From contig CAVWCU010000001.1 of NCBI GenBank assembly GCA_963753585.1, positions 310,001-374,000 on the forward strand: a stretch of 64,000 nucleotides of DNA. Direction: 5' to 3'. Positions 34,256 to 42,763 of the stretch are shown here, piece by piece. Within the stretch, counting starts at the first letter, position 1; each line of letters starts with the position of its first letter. This DNA is from VRUE01 sp963753585 (lineage in GTDB: Bacteria > Actinomycetota > Thermoleophilia > Solirubrobacterales > 70-9). A program made the position numbers and the translations under genes. Below the pieces are notes generated by a model. It was given only the letters and a program-made list of their open reading frames with translations. It searched no databases and had not been told where the DNA came from.

Positions 34256-35169
34256 CCGCGTGCCGCGGCACGGCGGCTGCGATCGCGCTGCTTGCAGTGG
34301 CGTTCGTGGCCGCCGGCTGCGGCCTCGGCCCCGGTGAGGGGGTCGGCGACGTCGAGCTGACCGTGACGAGGGACTACGGCACCGTCACCGTGCTCGACCG
34401 CGAGCTCGGCGAGGTGACCGAGTCCGACACCGTGATGCGGGTGCTCGAAGCCAACGCCGACGTCTCGACCCGCTACGGCGGCGGCTTCGTGCAGGCGATC
34501 GACGGGGTGGAGGCACAGGGGAGCCTCGGTCGCTCGCGGGACTGGTTCTTCTACGTCAACGGCGTCGAGTCGACCGTCGGGGCCGCCGACTACACGCTGC
34601 TCGGCGGCGAGGCGATCTGGTGGGACTACCGCGACTGGGACGCGGCGATGCGGGTCCCGGCCGTGGTCGGCTCCTGGCCCCAGCCGTTTCTCGACGGCTA
34701 TGCCGGACAGCGCAGGCCGGTTGCGGTTGAGTGCCTAGCTGCGGGCGGGACGTGCGCGGCGGTGCGCGAGCGGCTCGAGGCAGAAGGCGTAGTCGTCGCT
34801 CAGGGGATGCCCGAGGACGCGATCCGCGTGCTCGTCGGTCCCTGGGAGCGGGTGCGGAGCGACCCGGCGGCGGCGCAGATCGAGGACGGGCCGCGCACCA
34901 GTGGCGTCTTCGCCGACTTCGAACCCGGCCCCGACGGCGAGCGGCTGCTGGGCCTCGACGAAGGCGGTGAGCCAGGGCGGACGTTCGGGCCCGGTGCCGG
35001 GCTCGTCGCCGCGGTGCGCCGGCTCGACTCGCCGCCGGTCTGGGTGGTGAGCGGGACGAGCGCGGCCGGGGTCGAGGCGGCCGCCGGGCTGCTCGACCGC
35101 GACAGCCTGCACCATCATTACGCGGTCGCCGTAGAAGGCGGGGAGGAGGAACCGCTGCCGCTCCGATGA
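34252..35169 (+). CDS. DUF4430 lipoprotein, B12 operon
   Basis: The 305-residue protein has a lipoprotein signal with lipobox VAAGCG (Cys at 23). A DUF4430-like domain occupies about 35-130: VTVLDRELGEVTESDTVMRVL, GGFVQAIDGVE, RDWFFYVNGVESTVGAADY, LLGGEAIWWDY. The rest (about 140-305) looks like a second alpha/beta domain of unknown type. It overlaps its neighbours by 4 bp on each side. As a membrane-tethered protein it could receive the ligand from the secreted DUF4430 protein and pass it to the ECF transporter; this order is inference. Confidence 0.78.
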   Translation: MTACRGTAAAIALLAVAFVAAGCGLGPGEGVGDVELTVTRDYGTVTVLDRELGEVTESDTVMRVLEANADVSTRYGGGFVQAIDGVEAQGSLGRSRDWFFYVNGVESTVGAADYTLLGGEAIWWDYRDWDAAMRVPAVVGSWPQPFLDGYAGQRRPVAVECLAAGGTCAAVRERLEAEGVVVAQGMPEDAIRVLVGPWERVRSDPAAAQIEDGPRTSGVFADFEPGPDGERLLGLDEGGEPGRTFGPGAGLVAAVRRLDSPPVWVVSGTSAAGVEAAAGLLDRDSLHHHYAVAVEGGEEEPLPLR

Positions 35170-36137
35170 GATCGCCGTTCGCCTACACGCCGAGACAGGG
35201 GCCGCTGCAGGTGGCCACGCCCGCCGCCGCGGTCGCCTATCTCGGTGCGCTGGCCGCCGTCGCCTTCGCCTACTCGAGCCCGGTTGTCCTCCTCGCCACC
35301 GGCGTCGCGTTGGTCCTCGCCGGCCGTCTGGCCGGGGCGCACGCGGCCGTCAGGGCGGCGCTCTGGATGGGGCTGACACTGGCCCTGCTGATCGTCGCCG
35401 TCAACGCTCTCGTGGTCAGCCGCGGAGAGACGGTGCTCGTGCGCCTGGGCGAGTGGCCGTTGCTCGGCCGGGTCGACGTGACCGCGGAGGCGATAGCCGC
35501 CGGCGCCGTCATCGGCCTGCGGGCCGCGGTCGTGATGGTCGCCTTCGCCGTCTACTCGGCCTGCGTCGACCCCGACCGGGTGCTGCGGGCGCTGCGGCCC
35601 CTGGCCGGTCGCTCGGCCCTGACCGCGACGCTGATCTCGCGCCTTGTCCCGGTCGCGGCGGCCGACGCCGCCCGGCTGCGCGACGCCGCCCGGCTGCGTG
35701 GCCCGGGTGCCGCGCCGGTGGGCCGGGCACCGCTGGCCCGTCGCCTCCTGGCAGGCTCGCTGGACCGCGCCGTTGACGTGGCCGCCACGCTGGAGCTGCG
35801 CGGCTACTCCCTGACGCCCTCCGACACTTCGCAGGGCGGCGTCCTCGGTCGCCCGGGTCGGGTCACGCACCAAAAAGTGCGCTCCCCTCACCGGGCTCCC
35901 TGCGTCCTTGCCCTGCTTGGTCGGGTGGGCGTCAGGAGGTCGCGGTTCGACGGGCGCTTCTACGCGGCCGGGGCCACTGTGCTGGCCGTCGCCATCGCCG
36001 GCAAGCTCCTCGGCGCCGACGCCTTCTCCGAATACCCGGCGATCGAGATCGGCGCCGGGCCGGCGACGCTCGCGCTCTCGGCCCTGCTCGTCCTCAGCGG
36101 CTTCGCTCCGCTGCGACGGAAGGCCCACCGTGCCTGA
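35166..36137 (+). CDS. ecfT: ECF transporter T component (EcfT)
   Basis: The 323-residue protein has several membrane helices and the EcfT coupling segment with paired Ala-Arg motifs (LISRLVPVAAADAARLRDAARLRG), which contacts the ATPases. It begins 4 bp inside the lipoprotein gene and overlaps the ATPase gene by 8 bp. Residues about 225-248 (GGVLGRPGRVTHQKV...) come from a repeat element (35839-35908) lying between the conserved part and the final helix. The rest of the protein appears intact, so the insertion is probably tolerated. Confidence 0.85.
   Translation: MRSPFAYTPRQGPLQVATPAAAVAYLGALAAVAFAYSSPVVLLATGVALVLAGRLAGAHAAVRAALWMGLTLALLIVAVNALVVSRGETVLVRLGEWPLLGRVDVTAEAIAAGAVIGLRAAVVMVAFAVYSACVDPDRVLRALRPLAGRSALTATLISRLVPVAAADAARLRDAARLRGPGAAPVGRAPLARRLLAGSLDRAVDVAATLELRGYSLTPSDTSQGGVLGRPGRVTHQKVRSPHRAPCVLALLGRVGVRRSRFDGRFYAAGATVLAVAIAGKLLGADAFSEYPAIEIGAGPATLALSALLVLSGFAPLRRKAHRA
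35839..35908. repeat. Repeat element inside ecfT
   Basis: GCGTCCTCGGTCGC (35839-35852) and GCTCCCTGCGTCCT (35895-35908) bound a 70-bp segment. The reverse complements of both 14-mers, in matching order, bound a 48-bp segment at 42693-42740. The copy in ecfT keeps the reading frame. The middle parts differ. Confidence 0.55.
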
Positions 36138-37758
36138 CCTGGCGGCATCGGCCCGTGCCGTCCCGGCCCTCGCGATCGAGGGTCTCGCCTACGCCTACCC
36201 CAACGCCCCCCAGCCCGCCCTGCGCGACGTCTCGCTCCGGCTCGCCCCGGGCGAGCTGGTCCTCCTGGCCGGCCGCTCCGCCTGCGGCAAGTCGACCCTC
36301 CTGCGCGCCGCCTGCGGCCTCGTCCCGCACTTTCACGGCGGCGAGATCGAGGGCCGCGTAGAGGTAGCCGGAGTCGACGCCCTTGCCACCGGCCCCGGAG
36401 AGTTGGCGGCCGTAGTCGGCTACGTCGCCCAGGACCCCGAGACCCAGGTCGTCTCGACCACGGTCGCGGCCGAGATAGAGCTCCCACTGGAGATGCGAGG
36501 CGAGGGCCCGAGCTCCCGCGCCAGAGCGGTCGAGGAGGTCGCTCTCGCGCTGGCCATTCCGCACCTGCTCGACAGAGCTGTCGACACGCTCTCCGGGGGT
36601 GAGCTGCAACGTGTCGCACTCGCAGCAGCTCTAGTCACCCGCCCCCGCCTCGTCCTCCTCGATGAGCCCACTTCGCAACTTGACCCGGTTGCCGGTGACG
36701 AGTTGATCTGGCTTCTCCGGCGCCTCAACGAGGAGTGGGGGGTGACGATCCTCTTGGCCGAGCACCGCCTAGAGCGCTGCCTCGCGGCAGCCGATCGCGT
36801 GGTCGCAATGAGCTCCGGCTCGATCGCTTTCGACGGCGATCCCCGCGACTTCCTCACCTGGGCCCAGGATGCAGACACGGCTCTGGAGACCCCAGCCGCC
36901 CGCCTCTTCTCCCTCTGCGGCCTCGAACCCCTCCCCGTCGGAGTCCGCGACGCCCGCCGAACCCTCGCGTCAATCGAGCTCGCTCCACAGGAAAGGTCGA
37001 GCGAGGGGAGGGCTCGTCCCTCCTCCGAGGCGACCCTCACATCCAGTGACCTCTGGATCGAGCTCGCCTTGGGGGAGACACCACGCGACGTCCTCAAGGG
37101 CGTCGACCTGGCGATTAGGCGAGGCGAACGCGTCGCGCTTATGGGCCGCAACGGAGCCGGCAAGAGCACCCTGCTGAAGACCGCCGCCGGCTTGCTCGAC
37201 CCGGTTCGCGGCAGGGTCGACGTCCCCGAGGGAATGGCCCTGCTCTCCCAGAACCCGAGCGACTACCTCGTCCGCGAGCGGGTGGGAGACGAGCTTCCGG
37301 GCGATGTGGGGCTTGCGGCGCTGCGGGTAGTCGGCCTGGAGCACGCGGTGGACGCCGATCCGCGGGACCTCTCAGGTGGCGAGCGTCAAAGGCTTGCGCT
37401 GGCAATCGCACTGGCGGGGCGGATGGAGGTAGGAGAGCTGCCCGGCCTGGTGGCTCTCGACGAGCCGACGCGGGGGATGGACCGCGCTTGCAAGGACGAC
37501 CTCGTCCAGCTGATCGAGAGACTTTCAGGCAGAGGGGCGGGCGTTCTCGTCGCCACCCACGACGTCGAGTTCGCGGCGGCCTTTTCCGAGCGGGTAGTCC
37601 TGCTCGGCGACGGCGTCGTCATCGCCGACGGCCCCGCGGCCGAGATCCTCTCCGGTGGCTGGTACTTCGCCACCGAGGTCGCCCGCGTCCTCGACCTGCC
37701 CGGGGTGATCACCCCCGAGCAGGGTGCCGCCGCCCTTCGTCAATCCGGTGATCAGTGA
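36130..37758 (+). CDS. ecfA: ECF transporter double ATPase (EcfA-EcfA' fusion)
   Basis: The 542-residue protein contains two ABC ATPase domains. The first has Walker A GRSACGKST, Q-loop YVAQDPE, signature LSGGELQRV and Walker B LVLLDEP. The second has GRNGAGKST, signature LSGGERQRL and LVALDEP. Each has its switch His (LLAEHRLER, ATHDVEF). ECF transporters use two ATPases, here on one chain. It starts at a GTG at 36130, 8 bp inside ecfT, and its TGA overlaps the S-component ATG. Confidence 0.9.
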   Translation: MPDLAASARAVPALAIEGLAYAYPNAPQPALRDVSLRLAPGELVLLAGRSACGKSTLLRAACGLVPHFHGGEIEGRVEVAGVDALATGPGELAAVVGYVAQDPETQVVSTTVAAEIELPLEMRGEGPSSRARAVEEVALALAIPHLLDRAVDTLSGGELQRVALAAALVTRPRLVLLDEPTSQLDPVAGDELIWLLRRLNEEWGVTILLAEHRLERCLAAADRVVAMSSGSIAFDGDPRDFLTWAQDADTALETPAARLFSLCGLEPLPVGVRDARRTLASIELAPQERSSEGRARPSSEATLTSSDLWIELALGETPRDVLKGVDLAIRRGERVALMGRNGAGKSTLLKTAAGLLDPVRGRVDVPEGMALLSQNPSDYLVRERVGDELPGDVGLAALRVVGLEHAVDADPRDLSGGERQRLALAIALAGRMEVGELPGLVALDEPTRGMDRACKDDLVQLIERLSGRGAGVLVATHDVEFAAAFSERVVLLGDGVVIADGPAAEILSGGWYFATEVARVLDLPGVITPEQGAAALRQSGDQ

Positions 37759-39605
37759 TGTCCTGGCAGCTCGCCTCCTTCGTCGTCCTCGGCGCGGTCC
37801 TGCTCGGCGGATTCGCCTGGTACGAGCGCTCGCGACCGCCGTCGCAGGTGGTGGCGCTCGTCGCGGCGCTGGCCGCGCTGGCGATCGCGGGCCGCATCGC
37901 CTTCGCCGCCTTCCCCAGCGTCAAGCCGACGACCGACATCGTCGTCTTCGCCGGCTACGCCCTCGGCCCAGCGCCGGGCTTCGCCGTCGGCGCCCTCGCC
38001 GCCCTCGTTTCCAACTTCTGGTTCGGCCAGGGGCCGTGGACGCCGTGGCAGATGTTGGGGTGGGGGTTGTGCGGGGTGCTCGGCGCCGCGCTGGCGCTCG
38101 GTGCGCGCAACGCCGGTCGCCTTACCCTCGCCGCGACCTGCGGTTTCGCCGGGATCGCCTACGGTGTGTTGCTGAACTTCTCGATCATGGCGACCTACGG
38201 TGGAGATCTCTCGATTCAGCGCTTCCTGGTGCTGGAGACGCGTGCGATTCCGTTCGACGCAGCGCACGCGATCGGCAACGTCGTCTTCGCCCTGCTCGCC
38301 GGCCCGGCGATGGTGCGGATGCTGACCCGCTTCCGCGAGCGCTTCCAGTGGCGATCGCCAGCCCTCGTCACGGCGCTGCTCCTCGCTCTCGTGCTCCCCG
38401 CCGCCGTTCCCACCTCCGCCGGCGCCGCGGGATCGGGCAGCGCGGCCGACTGGCTCGAGTCGGTGCAGAACGCCGACGGCGGGTTTGGCACCTCGCCCGG
38501 AAGCGCCTCGAGTGCCGCGATCACCGGCTGGGCGATGCTGGGCCTGGAGGCCGCCGGCCGCAACCCCCTCGACGTCGCCCGGAGCGGGCGCACCCCGGTC
38601 GACTTCCTGCGCTCGAACCTCGACCAGCTGACCAGCGCCGGCGACCTCTCGCGCACGATCCTCGCTCTGGAGGGAGCCGGCCTCGACCCGCACGACTTCG
38701 GCGATCGCAATCTCGTCTCCGCCCTGGAGAAGCGCCGGGCGAGCAACGGCTCCTACGTGGGTTGGCCGGGGTCGACCGCGTACGCGGTGATCGCGCTGCG
38801 CGCCGCGGGTGCCACCGGCAGCCTCCAGAAGTCCCTCTCGTGGCTGGGCAGCGTCCAGAACGGCGACGGCGGCTGGGGCGACGTCCCCGGGCAGCCGAGC
38901 AACGCCGATGTGACCGGTGCCGTGATGCAGGCGATGCCGAGCTCGGACGCCGCGGCGCGCGGCCTCTCCTACCTCCGCCGGCACCAGCGCTCCAGCGGCG
39001 GCTTCGCAGGGGGCAGCGGCGAAGTCAACTCGCAGTCGACCTCGTGGGCGGTGCAGGGGATGATCGCGTTCGGTGCCGACCCGGCCGACGTCGAATCGGG
39101 GGGCAAGAGCGCCCTCGACTACCTCGCGGAGAGGCAGGCTTCCGACGGGCACTACAGCTACTCGGCGAGCAGCGACCAGACCCCGGTCTGGGTCACGGCC
39201 GAAGTCTTGGTCGCGGCCTCGGGTAACTCGCTGCCCGTCTCCCCGCCGCCGCGGCAGCCGCAGCCGGTCTCGCCGCCCCAGGCGACCGTTCCTCCAATCG
39301 AAGAAGCAACGCCGGCCCCGGTGGCACCAGCGCCCGAACCGCCCGCGAGCACGGTCCCTGCCCCATCCGGCGGCGGCTCCAGCGGCGGCTCGGCCGCCCC
39401 GCCACTGGTCCCCGAAGGCGTGACGCCGGAAACCGGTGGCGAGCTGCCGGGAACCGGCGTGGCGCCGCCGGAGTCCGAGTCGCCGGCGCCGGTTGCCAGT
39501 GACGACACGCCTCCATCTGCCGAGGGCGCCATCGGCATCGGCCTCGCCGGCACCGCACTCGCCATCGGCTTTCCCTGGTGGCTGGGGAGGCGCAACGGCT
39601 GGTAG
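37758..39605 (+). CDS. ECF S-component fused to alpha/alpha-toroid domain
   Basis: Residues 1-200 form a six-helix ECF substrate-binding component (PTTDIVVFAGYALGP, SNFWFGQGPWTPWQMLG, DAAHAIGNVVFALLAGP). A signal-like helix follows at about 205-225. Residues about 225-495 are a prenyltransferase/cyclase-like alpha/alpha toroid with repeats such as WLESVQNADGGFG, WLGSVQNGDGGWG and YLAERQASDGHYS. The tail is Pro-rich, carries LPGTG near 555, and ends in a membrane helix. The toroid matches the N-terminal domain style of transcobalamin and intrinsic factor. The S-component places substrate binding at the membrane; corrinoid capture by the toroid is inference from fold and riboswitch. Confidence 0.8.
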   Translation: MSWQLASFVVLGAVLLGGFAWYERSRPPSQVVALVAALAALAIAGRIAFAAFPSVKPTTDIVVFAGYALGPAPGFAVGALAALVSNFWFGQGPWTPWQMLGWGLCGVLGAALALGARNAGRLTLAATCGFAGIAYGVLLNFSIMATYGGDLSIQRFLVLETRAIPFDAAHAIGNVVFALLAGPAMVRMLTRFRERFQWRSPALVTALLLALVLPAAVPTSAGAAGSGSAADWLESVQNADGGFGTSPGSASSAAITGWAMLGLEAAGRNPLDVARSGRTPVDFLRSNLDQLTSAGDLSRTILALEGAGLDPHDFGDRNLVSALEKRRASNGSYVGWPGSTAYAVIALRAAGATGSLQKSLSWLGSVQNGDGGWGDVPGQPSNADVTGAVMQAMPSSDAAARGLSYLRRHQRSSGGFAGGSGEVNSQSTSWAVQGMIAFGADPADVESGGKSALDYLAERQASDGHYSYSASSDQTPVWVTAEVLVAASGNSLPVSPPPRQPQPVSPPQATVPPIEEATPAPVAPAPEPPASTVPAPSGGGSSGGSAAPPLVPEGVTPETGGELPGTGVAPPESESPAPVASDDTPPSAEGAIGIGLAGTALAIGFPWWLGRRNGW

Positions 39606-39627
39606 GAGGCCCGGCTATGTTGCAGGC

Positions 39628-40137
39628 GTGGACGTCGAGACCGCGATCAGGACGCGTCGCACGCATAAGGCCTTCGGGACCGAGCCGCTCGGGCGGGCGG
39701 AGATCCTCGAGCTGCTCGAGCTGGCGCGCTGGGCCCCGAATCACCACCTGACCGCGCCCTGGCGCTTTCGCATCCTGGGGCCGCAAGCCCTCGTGCGCCT
39801 GAAGGAGGCCGCGGGGCCCGAGGGAGCGGCGAAGCTCGACCGCGCCCCCACCCTCATCGTCGTCTCCTGTGCGCTCGGCGCCGACCCGATCCAAAACGAG
39901 GAGGACCTGCACGCGACCGCTGTCGCCTCCTACATCGTCCTGCTCGGCGCCCACGCTCGGGGCCTGGCCGGCTACTGGCGCACGCCCGGCCTGCTGCGCT
40001 CGACCGGCGGTCGTGGCGCCGTCGGCCTGCCCGACGCCGAGCGCTTCGTCGGCCTCCTGCATCTCGGGCGCCCGCGCCAGGAGAAGGAGCCACCCGAGCG
40101 TCCCCCGGTCGAGCAGACGACCCTCTTCCTGGACTGA
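39628..40137 (+). CDS. Nitroreductase-family protein
   Basis: The 169-residue protein has the nitroreductase/FMN fold start (VETAIRTRRTHKAF), the typical ARWAPNHHLTAPWRF and the closing LPDAERFVGLLHLGRP. Members bind FMN and reduce nitro compounds or quinones, and one branch (BluB) makes the lower ligand of B12. Placed right after the B12 uptake operon, a link to cobalamin is worth a look, but the sequence fits a general nitroreductase. GTG at 39628 is the start; AGGAGG lies 18 bases upstream. Confidence 0.8.
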   Translation: MDVETAIRTRRTHKAFGTEPLGRAEILELLELARWAPNHHLTAPWRFRILGPQALVRLKEAAGPEGAAKLDRAPTLIVVSCALGADPIQNEEDLHATAVASYIVLLGAHARGLAGYWRTPGLLRSTGGRGAVGLPDAERFVGLLHLGRPRQEKEPPERPPVEQTTLFLD

Positions 40138-41825
40138 TGCTCTCCCGCGCGACAGCAATCGAGGAGATCGCCGGCCGGCACTTCGAGGTCGTCGTGATCG
40201 GCGGCGGCATCACCGGCGCCGGCGTCGCCCTCGACGCCGCCTCGCGCGGCTACTCGGTGGCGCTGCTCGAGCGCGGGGACTACGCCGAAGGCACCTCCAG
40301 CCGCTCCTCGAAGATGGTCCACGGCGGCCTTCGCTACCTGCAGAACCTCGACCTCGGGCTGGTGCGCGAGGCCCTGCTGGAGCGCCAGCTGCTCGTCCAG
40401 CTGGCGCCCCACCTCGTTTACCCGACGCCGTTCCTCGTCGCCGACTTCCCCGACCGCCGCCGCGATCGCCGCCTCGGGATCGCGCTCAACATGTACGACG
40501 TGATGGCGACCACGCGAGTCGGCCGCGGCCGCGGCGAGATGCGCTCGGCCAAGGAGACGGACGAGGACTTCTACTGGTCGCCGGACCGCCACCGGATGAT
40601 CGACCGCGACGAGGTGCTCGAGCTGGTGCCCGCGCTGGAGGCGCGCGACCCCAAGAACGCCTACCTCTTCTACGACTGTCAGACCGACGACGTGCGCATG
40701 GTTCTCACCGTGCTCGGCGAGGCCGAGCGCTACGGCGCGACGATGCTGAACGGTGCCGAGGTGACCGAGGTGAAGCTCGGCGCCGACGGCCGCGCCCGCG
40801 GTGTCGCCTTCGTCGAGGCGGAGTCGGGCGAGCGGATGGAGGTCGGGGCCGACAACGTCGTCAACGCCACCGGCGTCTTCGCCGACCGCATCCGCCCCGA
40901 GGAGGTGGTCGAGGAGGAGGACGCGCCGCGGATCTCTCCCAGCCGGGGTACACACCTGCTGATCGACCGCGACGTGCTCTCCACGGGCGACGCGGCCTGC
41001 ATCGTGCCGGCGGGCGAGGGGCGCGCGATCTTCGCCCTGCCCTGGTATGGGCGCACCTTGGTCGGCACCACCGACAACGACTTCGACGGCGACGTCGACC
41101 ATCCGCGCCCCGGGGCCGAGGACGTCGAGTATTTGCTCAACGCCGTCAACGAGTTCTTCGGCGCCTCGCTCAGCGAGCGGGACCTGGTCGGCGCCTACGC
41201 CGGCGTCCGCCCCCTGATCGCCACCGGCGACCCGAAGAAGTCGGTCGACATCTCGCGCAAGGCCGAGCTGTATGAGACCTCCTCGGGGATGCTGACGATC
41301 ACCGGTGGCAAGCTGACCACGTGGCGGCGGATGGCCAAGCAGACCGTCGACCGGCTGGTCGAGCGCGAGGGGCGCGTGGCGCCCTGCCACACGGCCGAGA
41401 TCCCGCTCGGCAGGGCGGCGGAGCCGCAGGAGCTGGAGGCCCCGGAGGGGGTGGGGGAGGAGGCCATCGCCCAGCTCGCCTTTCGCTACGGGCACGCTGC
41501 GCGCAACGTCCTCGCCCTCGTCCGGGAGGACCCGAAGCTGGCGGCGCCGATCGTCGCCGGCCGCCCCGACCTGCTGGCCGAGGCCGTGGTCGCCGCTCGC
41601 CACGAGCAGGCGCGCAGCGTCGCCGACGTGCTGCTGCGCCGCACTCGGCTCGGGCTCCTCGCCGCGCCGCAGCTGCGCGGCGCCGCCTCGGTGCGGGCGG
41701 TGGCCACGGCGCTCGGCGGCGAGCTGGGCTGGTCGCGCCGCCGGGTCAAGCAGGCGGCAGAGGCCTGGCCCGCCGCCGCGGCCGAGGCCGGCGTCGACCC
41801 CGCGAGCAGTCACACGCGGCCGTAA
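40137..41825 (+). CDS. glpD: Glycerol-3-phosphate dehydrogenase, FAD-dependent
   Basis: The 562-residue protein has the FAD fold (VVVIGGGITGAGVALDAASRG), the GlpD signature SSRSSKMVHGGLRYLQ, and a C-terminal DAO_C domain (about 400-540). It oxidises sn-glycerol-3-phosphate to dihydroxyacetone phosphate and feeds electrons to quinones. The ATG overlaps the last base of the nitroreductase stop. No glycerol kinase or facilitator is nearby. Confidence 0.92.
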   Translation: MLSRATAIEEIAGRHFEVVVIGGGITGAGVALDAASRGYSVALLERGDYAEGTSSRSSKMVHGGLRYLQNLDLGLVREALLERQLLVQLAPHLVYPTPFLVADFPDRRRDRRLGIALNMYDVMATTRVGRGRGEMRSAKETDEDFYWSPDRHRMIDRDEVLELVPALEARDPKNAYLFYDCQTDDVRMVLTVLGEAERYGATMLNGAEVTEVKLGADGRARGVAFVEAESGERMEVGADNVVNATGVFADRIRPEEVVEEEDAPRISPSRGTHLLIDRDVLSTGDAACIVPAGEGRAIFALPWYGRTLVGTTDNDFDGDVDHPRPGAEDVEYLLNAVNEFFGASLSERDLVGAYAGVRPLIATGDPKKSVDISRKAELYETSSGMLTITGGKLTTWRRMAKQTVDRLVEREGRVAPCHTAEIPLGRAAEPQELEAPEGVGEEAIAQLAFRYGHAARNVLALVREDPKLAAPIVAGRPDLLAEAVVAARHEQARSVADVLLRRTRLGLLAAPQLRGAASVRAVATALGGELGWSRRRVKQAAEAWPAAAAEAGVDPASSHTRP

Positions 41826-41863
41826 AGTCAGCCGTCGAGCCCCTTCAATAACCTGCTGCACCG

Positions 41864-42670
41864 ATGACCAAGGCCGAGCTGGATTCCAAGCACATCGCCG
41901 AACTGCACTCCCTCGCCGCCGAGGCGGGCGTGCCCCGCTACCGGATGCTGCGTCGCGAGGAGCTGATCGAGAAGCTGCTCGACGGCAAGTCCGCGCAGGC
42001 TGCGCGGGAACCGAGGGGAGAGGGGGCACCAAAACGGGAGCGACCGCCGCGTCGTCGTCGCGAGCGCTCCAGCGCCGATCGCCCGCCCAGGGACCGCCCG
42101 CCCAGGGACCGTGCGCCGAAAGAGGAAGCGGCTGAAGCGCCTGCCGCTCCCGAGCCCGCCTCGGTGCCCACTCCCGAGCCTTCTGCTGCCAGGGCCGCCG
42201 CCGAGACCGAGCGGCCGCGCCGCAAACGCCGCCGTCGCCGCTTCGGCCGCAAGAGCAAGGGCCTCGGCCTCACCGACCTGCTTCTGCCCCCGCCCGGCCG
42301 CCAGGCCCTCGTCTACGGCGAGAGCCGCACGGCCTGCACCGCGCTGCTGCGCGAGATCGCCGGTGAGCTGTCGGGCGAGTCGGGCGGCCCGGACCCGATC
42401 GCGCTGCTGGTCGATCCCAGCCCCGAGGAGCTGGCCGATTGGAAGCGCGAGGCACCCCAGGCCGAGCTCGTCGCCGCTGCCCAGGCCCGCCACGCCGGCG
42501 ACGCCCTCGCCCAAGCCGTCCGCCGCGCCGAGTCAGGAGAAGACGTGATCCTCCTGGTCGACTCCCTGACCCGCATCGAGGACGCCGACGTGGCGAAGGA
42601 AATCTTCGACGGAGCCCCAGCCCAAGCAAAAGGCTCCCTCACGGTTGTCGCCGCGCTTGAGCGAGCCTGA
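41864..42670 (+). CDS. Degenerate Rho-like protein
   Basis: The 268-residue protein starts with a Rho N-terminal SAP-like motif (IAELHSLAAEAGVPRYRMLRREELIEKLL), then an Arg/Pro/Ala-rich linker (about 45-125). The C-terminal 140 residues resemble the Rho ATPase core in shortened form: ALLVDPSPEEL fits LLIDERPEEV, ESGEDVILLVDSLTRI fits the Walker B helix, and GSLTVVAALE fits GSLTIIATAL. The Walker A position reads GESRTACTALL, so the P-loop Lys is lost. The RNA-binding cold-shock-like domain and the R-loop are also missing. It is unlikely to be a helicase; it may bind RNA or Rho. Confidence 0.65.
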   Translation: MTKAELDSKHIAELHSLAAEAGVPRYRMLRREELIEKLLDGKSAQAAREPRGEGAPKRERPPRRRRERSSADRPPRDRPPRDRAPKEEAAEAPAAPEPASVPTPEPSAARAAAETERPRRKRRRRRFGRKSKGLGLTDLLLPPPGRQALVYGESRTACTALLREIAGELSGESGGPDPIALLVDPSPEELADWKREAPQAELVAAAQARHAGDALAQAVRRAESGEDVILLVDSLTRIEDADVAKEIFDGAPAQAKGSLTVVAALERA

Positions 42671-42692
42671 CGTCGTTGGGTCAAGCAGATCG

Positions 42693-42740
42693 AGGACGCA
42701 GGGAGCGAAGCGTGCTCTGCACGTGAGCGACCGAGGACGC
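42693..42740. repeat. Repeat element after the Rho-like gene
   Basis: AGGACGCAGGGAGC (42693-42706) and GCGACCGAGGACGC (42727-42740) are the reverse complements of the two end motifs of the segment inside ecfT (35839-35908). The element lies between convergent genes. It carries the internal direct repeat GAGGACGC. Confidence 0.55.
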
Positions 42741-42763
42741 GGATATGCGCCGATCCAGCGTCG

